From NCBI GenBank assembly GCA_005885085.1, contig VAXY01000089.1, positions 1 through 10,671 on the forward strand: a stretch of 10,671 nucleotides of DNA, read 5' to 3'. Origin of the DNA: Actinomycetota bacterium. Lineage in GTDB: Bacteria > Actinomycetota > Thermoleophilia > Gaiellales > Gaiellaceae. The translations under genes were made by a program, and so were the position numbers. The notes under the pieces are model-generated. The model did no database searches and was not told the DNA's origin. It was given only the letters and a program-made list of their open reading frames with translations. Positions 6,413 to 10,671 of the stretch are shown here, piece after piece (the stretch's first letter is position 1; each line of letters opens with the position of its first letter).

Positions 6413-8649
6413 GCGTAGTACAGACGCAGCCGCTCCGCCCGCTCCTCGGCTTTCCGTGCCTCCCTGACCTCCTCGTACGCGTACGCCCCGCGCCGCTCGC
6501 TCGTGACCGGATCCGCGACGCGGAACCCGAAACGACCGTCGGAGAGCGCGAGAATCTCGTCCGATGCGGGGGGCGCCCGGTCGCGACCGGCGTCGGCGAC
6601 GACCACGACCTTGAACTCGAGCCCCTTCGCGGCGTGGATCGTGAGCAGGCGGACGGCGTCGCCGCCCTCCTCCTCCGCGACGGCCTCGAGCTCGCGCGCG
6701 CCGACCGCCTCCTGGTCGCGAACGAAGCGGACGAAGCCTTCGACATCGGGCCCGCGCAGCTCCTCGTACGAGCGCGCGAGACGCGCGAGCTTGCGCAGGT
6801 TCGCGTAGCGGCGGCGTCCGTCCCAGGTCGCGAGCACGGCGAGGTCGTAGTCGTGCTCGGCCATCACGCGCTCGCACAGCCGCTCGAGCGAGAGGCGCGC
6901 GGAAGCGGCTGTCAGGCGGTCGTACCTCTGGCGAAAGGCACGCAGGAGCTGGGCGTCGCGCTCCGGCAGCGACTCCGGCAGCTCCCGCTCGAGCGCAACG
7001 AACAGCGGCCGTTTCGGCGCAGCGCGCCGGAGCAGCACCAGCGCGTCGTTCGAGATCCCGACAAACGGCGACGCGAGCACGCTGACGAGCGCCTCGTCGT
7101 CGTACCGGTTCCGCAGGAGACGCAGGTACGCAAGCAGGTCGACGACCTGCTGCTGGCCGAAGTAGCCGCGGCCCGTGCCGCGGTAGGTGGCGATGCCGAG
7201 CGTCCGTAGCTCATCCTCGTACCACTCGGCGTCGGTGCCGGCCGCGAAGAGCAGCACGATCTCGCCGGCCGTCGCATCACCCGCGTCGATCAGGTCGCGG
7301 ATGCGCCGCGCGATCGCGCGTGCCTCCCCGCGACGCCAGTGCACGTCGGTGTCCGCGTACGACGTCTTGTCGGTGACGAGCAGCTCGACCGGAGGGCCGA
7401 AGACGGGATCGGGAAATTCCCGCGAGGCTGCGAGCGGCTGGAACTCGTCGCCGAAGTCACCGCCGAACAGGTGGTTGACGACGGCGAGCACCTCCGGCCG
7501 CGAGCGGTAGTTCATCGTCAGCGGCAGCACGCCCTCGCCGGCGGACGCGCGCCGCTCGCGGAAGACCTGGACGTCCGCGTGCCGGAACCCGTAGATCGAC
7601 TGGAACTCGTCGCCGACGACGAAACGCTCGGACCCTGCACCGGCGATCAGGTCGATCAGCTCGCACTGGAGCCGGTTCGTGTCCTGGAACTCGTCCACCA
7701 TGATCGAGCGGAAGCGCAGTTGCTCCCGCTCGCGGATCGCGATGTCGTCACGCAGCAGATCACGCGCGCGCAGCTGCAGGTCCTCGAAGTCGAGCGCCGA
7801 CTCGCGGTCCTTCGCCTCCTGGTAGGCGGCCGCGAACGCGGCCAGCAGCTCCTGCAGCAGGTCGCGGTCGGCGGCGGCCAGCTCGTCGAGGGCCGCCTGC
7901 TCGACCGCCCGGCGTGATTCCTCGTACGTCGCCGCGCGCTCGCCGCGAACACGTAGGTCGCCGAGGTCGCACAACCGCTCAGCCCGCACGTCGGCGTCCA
8001 GCAGCACGAGTGCCTGACGCGCCGTCTCGCGCGCCGTCTCGCCGCTCCCCGAATCGTCGGCGAGACACTGCGCCGCGTCTCGCAGCTCGGTCACCTTGGC
8101 GTCGAACTGAGGCCCGCCGCCGAGCTCGAGCACGAGCTCGCGCCCGGCCGAGCGCAGCGTCTCGTACACGCCGGTGAGCATCCGCCGCAGCCCATCAGCG
8201 CCGTACACGGCGAGCAGTCGCAGTCGAGCGGGGTCGTCCTGCGCGCAGAACTCCGTCAGGGAGGTCTCGAACGCCTCGCCGCGGAGTACGCGGCCCTGAC
8301 TCTCGTCGACGACACGGAAGCGCGGATCGACGCCCGCCGCGAACGGGTGCGAGCGGAGCAGCCGGTGACAGAAGCCGTGGATGGTCGAGATCCAAGCGCC
8401 GTCGAGCGCGCGGGCGAGATCAGGGCGCCCGCGTACGGTGAGCTCGGCGCGGATGCGGCTGCGCAACTCGCCCGCCGCCTTCTCCGTGTACGTGATCACA
8501 AGGATCGACTCGACGTCGACGCCCTCGTCGCACACGGCGCGCGCGAACCGCTCGACGAGCACCTTCGTCTTCCCCGTACCGGCGCCGGCGGAGACGAACA
8601 CGAGACCGCGGGCGTCGACGGCAGCCTGCTGCTCGGGATTGAGCTTCAC
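6331..8649 (-). CDS. addA: AddA-type UvrD-family helicase, N-terminal part (frame broken before motif VI)
   Basis: A superfamily 1A helicase subunit that would unwind double-strand DNA ends with AddB. From GTG 8649, motif I is 'AGAGTGKT' (21-28), then 'TYTEKAAGELRSR' (53-65) and 'STIHGFCHRLL' (88-98). Motif II is 'VDEFQDTN' (318-325), motif III 'GDEFQSIYGFR' (346-356), motif IV 'MNYRSRPEV' (379-387) and motif V 'TIHAAKGLEF' (670-679). Sense ends at 'LRLYY' (741-745, to 6415); the last 28 codons to the TGA at 6331 are out-of-frame readthrough. Motif VI is absent and the nuclease domain lies in a different frame. GTG 8649 is preferred: it overlaps the addB stop as GTGA and has GAGG five bases upstream. 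GTG 8667 would add six residues (MPGEAR). If repaired, the protein would be about 1,120 residues, close to AddA. AdnB-like or UvrD-like naming is possible; the family itself is certain. Confidence 0.85.
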   Translation of the reverse strand: MKLNPEQQAAVDARGLVFVSAGAGTGKTKVLVERFARAVCDEGVDVESILVITYTEKAAGELRSRIRAELTVRGRPDLARALDGAWISTIHGFCHRLLRSHPFAAGVDPRFRVVDESQGRVLRGEAFETSLTEFCAQDDPARLRLLAVYGADGLRRMLTGVYETLRSAGRELVLELGGGPQFDAKVTELRDAAQCLADDSGSGETARETARQALVLLDADVRAERLCDLGDLRVRGERAATYEESRRAVEQAALDELAAADRDLLQELLAAFAAAYQEAKDRESALDFEDLQLRARDLLRDDIAIREREQLRFRSIMVDEFQDTNRLQCELIDLIAGAGSERFVVGDEFQSIYGFRHADVQVFRERRASAGEGVLPLTMNYRSRPEVLAVVNHLFGGDFGDEFQPLAASREFPDPVFGPPVELLVTDKTSYADTDVHWRRGEARAIARRIRDLIDAGDATAGEIVLLFAAGTDAEWYEDELRTLGIATYRGTGRGYFGQQQVVDLLAYLRLLRNRYDDEALVSVLASPFVGISNDALVLLRRAAPKRPLFVALERELPESLPERDAQLLRAFRQRYDRLTAASARLSLERLCERVMAEHDYDLAVLATWDGRRRYANLRKLARLARSYEELRGPDVEGFVRFVRDQEAVGARELEAVAEEEGGDAVRLLTIHAAKGLEFKVVVVADAGRDRAPPASDEILALSDGRFGFRVADPVTSERRGAYAYEEVREARKAEERAERLRLYYASPARSIPPVRPTRRPRSAGCWAGSRR
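6398..6423 (-). other. Frame break and missing helicase motif VI in addA
   Basis: In the frame of the N-terminal part, bases 6423-6415 encode L-Y-Y, the start of the usual L-Y-V-A-x-T-R-A-x-x-x-L segment. In the frame of the C-terminal part, bases 6412-6398 encode V-S-G-S-I, the strand that normally follows it. Only two bases (6414-6413) lie between, so about ten residues of motif VI are gone and the frame is shifted. A deletion of 3n+1 bases, around 28-34, would explain both. The hexamer GCGTCT occurs twice across the site, but this is weak evidence for a repeat-mediated loss. Confidence 0.8.
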
Positions 8650-10671
8650 GCGCGCCTCACCCGGCACATCGGCCCGAGCTCACACCACGTCGGGCAGGCG
8701 CCGCGCTTCGGATCGTGGCGCACGTCGCCGCCACGAATCCGCTCAACGATGCCCACCGCCAGCTCGCGCGCGCGCTCCACCTGCGCCCAGAACTCGTCCG
8801 TGTCGCGGTAGTCGTTCTTCGCGAAGCCGGGCACGCCGTCGTCGCGGGCGTCGTCGCGTAGCAACCCCCGCGCCTTCCTGTCGCCGGAGAGCGGACGGTA
8901 GATGCCGCCGAGCGGCTCGATCCCGACGAGGTCGCGGAGCACGAGCATGTAGAGCGGGATCTGCAGCTTCTGCTCGGACTCGATCTGCGCCGCCGAGTGT
9001 GCGTGCTTGCCTGCCTTGTAGTCCTGGACGATCCCGCGCGCGCTGAACGGGTCGACGTCGATTCGATCGATCTTTCCCGACAAGGTGATGCCCTTCGCCA
9101 GTTCGAGCCCGCGCTGCAGCTCCGGGGCCGCGCGCTCCGAGCCGAACAGCACCTCGAACCGGCGCGGGACGAGCGGGGCTTCGGCGGCTGCATCCTCGCG
9201 CACGAAGGCCTCGAGGTCGCGCCAGAGACCGTGCAGGAGCTCGCGCTGCTGGAGCCCGGTGAGCTCCATCCGGACACCCTCGACCGCCTCGTCGAGGCAC
9301 CGGCGGAGATAGGCGACGGCGTCCTCGACGCGGTCGGCCTCGACGCGCTCCGTCCCGAGCTCCTTGGGCAGGCCGGAGTAGAAGCGGAAGAGCACCTGGT
9401 GCGCGATCGAACCGCGGAGCCGCGCGTCGACCTGGCGGTCCATCGTCTTCGGGTCGATCAGCCGCTCGAGAAACCAGATCGACGAGCAGTCCGCGAAGCG
9501 CTCCAGCTCCGTGACGCCGAACGTCGTCTTGGCGCGCAGCTCGGCCAGCACCTGCGGATGCGAGAGACGCGTCGGTCGCTCGAACGCATGCAGCGCACGG
9601 GCCAGTCGTCGTTCCCATTCGTTCGCCGAGGCGATCGCCTCGGCCACGGGCCGGTCCTCGGCCGCACGCAGCGCCACCGCTCGCAGCCGTTCGCGCTCCG
9701 TCGGCGCCGACTCCAGCGGCCACGTGAGCTGCGACAGCGGCCGGCGCCGCGTCCAGCGGCCGACGTCGTCGCGCGGGAAAAGCGCGCGCACCTCGTCCCA
9801 GAACGGGCTCGGCTCACGTGGGCTGCCGTCGTCGCCGGCCGCCTCGCGCACCAGGTACACGCGCTGCGTCGCACGAGTGCACGCGGTGTAGAAGAGATAG
9901 CGGTCGCGCGCGACCTGATCCGGCCGTATGAGCCGCGCGCGTGAGCGCTCGTCGAGGTCGCGCCGTGCGTCGTCGGCGAGGAAGGGCGATTCGTGCCCAC
10001 GCCGCGGCAACCGTCCCTCCTCGAGGCCGAGCAGGAACACGATCTCGAAGCGACGCGTGCGCGCCCGTAGAAGATCGAGCACCGCGACGCGTCCGGGCTC
10101 CCCGGCTGACGCTCGGCGAACCTCCGCGCGCTCGAGCGCGGCCACGACTTCCTCGGGCGAGACGGAGCCGTCGAGCTCGCTCCAGCCGCGCAGGTCGCCG
10201 AGCAGGCGCATGACGCTGTCATGCGCACGGATGTCGTGCCGCGACGGCTCGCCGACCGGCGGCGCCTCGAGCCCGTAGGCGGCGCGCAGCATCGAGCCGG
10301 CCAGGCCGGCGACTGCGTCGAGCGTCGTCGGTGCCGAGCGGAGCTCCTCGAGCATCCGCAGCGGCTGCCCGTCGCGCAGGCGGATCGTCTCCTCTTCGAC
10401 CTGCTCGGGCTTGTCGACGGCGCGCCCGCGCAGGCGCCCCTCGAGGAAGTCGACGTTCTGACGGCCCAGCGCCGAGTACGGCGACCTCAGGAATGCATAC
10501 AGGTCCGCTCTCGTCCCGCCGAGCCACGCGAACCGGAGCAGACTGAGCAGCGCCTGGCCGTAGGCCGTCTTGTCGAGGCGGACGTACGACTCGAGCGCGT
10601 AGGGAACGCCCAGCGTTCCGAGTGCGGTCTCGAGCGGTGCCTGCCAGCGCTCGAGCGTCGGGCAGACGATC
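8646..10671 (-). CDS. addB: AddB-type helicase-nuclease subunit (5' end outside window)
   Basis: The frame is open from the right edge, giving 674 visible codons ending at TGA 8648-8646. The first visible stretch contains 'VPYALESYVRLDKTAYGQ', then 'DLYAFLRSPYSAL', typical of AddB. 'FEIVFLLGLEEGRLPRRG' and 'LFYTACTRATQRVYLV' (near 9905-9850) match the AddB domain 2B/motif VI region. The C-terminal RecB-family nuclease has 'RGSIAHQVLFRFY', 'SGKIDRIDV' (Asp at 9068-9066), 'IVQDYKAGK' (Lys at 9017-9015) and 'KLQIPLYML'. It carries AddB-like iron-sulfur cysteines: one in 'FADCSSIWFLERL' (9488-9486) and a C-x3-C-x5-C group just before the C-terminus, where B. subtilis AddB has C-x2-C-x5-C. AddB would pair with the downstream AddA and recognise recombination hotspots (Chi) during end resection. 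The N-terminal Walker A region is not in the window, so an AdnA-like alternative cannot be excluded. Confidence 0.82.
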   Translation of the reverse strand, partial: IVCPTLERWQAPLETALGTLGVPYALESYVRLDKTAYGQALLSLLRFAWLGGTRADLYAFLRSPYSALGRQNVDFLEGRLRGRAVDKPEQVEEETIRLRDGQPLRMLEELRSAPTTLDAVAGLAGSMLRAAYGLEAPPVGEPSRHDIRAHDSVMRLLGDLRGWSELDGSVSPEEVVAALERAEVRRASAGEPGRVAVLDLLRARTRRFEIVFLLGLEEGRLPRRGHESPFLADDARRDLDERSRARLIRPDQVARDRYLFYTACTRATQRVYLVREAAGDDGSPREPSPFWDEVRALFPRDDVGRWTRRRPLSQLTWPLESAPTERERLRAVALRAAEDRPVAEAIASANEWERRLARALHAFERPTRLSHPQVLAELRAKTTFGVTELERFADCSSIWFLERLIDPKTMDRQVDARLRGSIAHQVLFRFYSGLPKELGTERVEADRVEDAVAYLRRCLDEAVEGVRMELTGLQQRELLHGLWRDLEAFVREDAAAEAPLVPRRFEVLFGSERAAPELQRGLELAKGITLSGKIDRIDVDPFSARGIVQDYKAGKHAHSAAQIESEQKLQIPLYMLVLRDLVGIEPLGGIYRPLSGDRKARGLLRDDARDDGVPGFAKNDYRDTDEFWAQVERARELAVGIVERIRGGDVRHDPKRGACPTWCELGPMCRVRRA

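Noticed and set aside
6331..6414. The last 28 codons of the N-terminal helicase frame (ASPARSIPP...) as a natural C-terminus
   Set aside because: They replace motif VI and are simply the shifted reading of the segment that encodes 'VSGSIDPTRT' in the nuclease frame.
6398..6423. Programmed ribosomal frameshifting in addA
   Set aside because: There is no slippery heptamer or evident stimulatory element, and a frameshift would not restore the missing motif VI residues.
5321..6746. A 476-codon upstream extension of nth (one 698-codon open frame)
   Set aside because: The extension is Arg/Ala/Pro low-complexity sequence and overlaps the real helicase-nuclease frames. Only the part from TTG 5318 matches Nth.
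6416..6877. Extending the AddA nuclease frame upstream to 6877 as its own protein
   Set aside because: Upstream of 6416 this frame is Arg/Gly-rich and antagonistic to the well-conserved helicase frame. The real sequence enters this frame only at about 6412.
3904..10671. Frequent GAGCTCG/CTCGAG-like words as a repeat family or Chi-like array
   Set aside because: They coincide with common Glu-Leu and Leu-Glu codon pairs in GC-rich codon usage, with no constant spacing or extended identity.

Overview
The window looks like ordinary chromosome from a high-GC, gene-dense bacterium, most likely an actinobacterium. A Thermoleophilia-like lineage is my best guess, but this is inference. It rests on the strong G/C third-position bias, the near absence of intergenic DNA, several starts without a Shine-Dalgarno (two look leaderless) and the gene content. 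I see no RNA gene, insertion sequence, CRISPR array, phage gene or long repeat, and no gene-free stretch longer than about 60 bases.

Left part (1-3920): a minus-strand gene for a Vms1/baeRF-type release-factor-like protein runs off the left edge. It is divergently arranged, 35 bp apart, with a plus-strand run of four genes: a DUF488 protein, thioredoxin reductase (trxB), a CorA-type divalent-cation channel whose signature reads GQN instead of GMN, and a small protein made of a zinc ribbon plus a PAS domain. The theme is housekeeping and stress: ribosome rescue, thiol redox, Mg2+ homeostasis and a probable small sensor.

Right part (3904-10671, all minus strand): a tightly packed DNA-repair operon read right to left. 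It holds an AddB-type nuclease subunit (5' end outside the window), an AddA-type UvrD-family helicase-nuclease, endonuclease III (nth) and a class I SAM-dependent methyltransferase. Junctions overlap by 4 bp (GTGA), are separated by 2 bp, and overlap by 4 bp (ATGA), so translation is probably coupled. Its last gene converges with the zinc-ribbon/PAS gene and overlaps it by 17 bp. The two Add subunits would process double-strand DNA ends for RecA; Nth handles oxidised pyrimidines.

The most notable observation is that the addA reading frame is broken near 6413. The open frame carries helicase motifs I to V, then reads 'LRLYY' and goes out of frame. Homology resumes in another frame at 'VSGSID' with the nuclease domain intact. 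What is missing is helicase motif VI (the conserved Y-V-A-x-T-R-A-R segment with the ATP-sensing arginine), as if roughly 30 bp were deleted. This is either a real inactivating lesion or an assembly/sequencing error at a GC-rich site. I did not find a convincing wholly new system.
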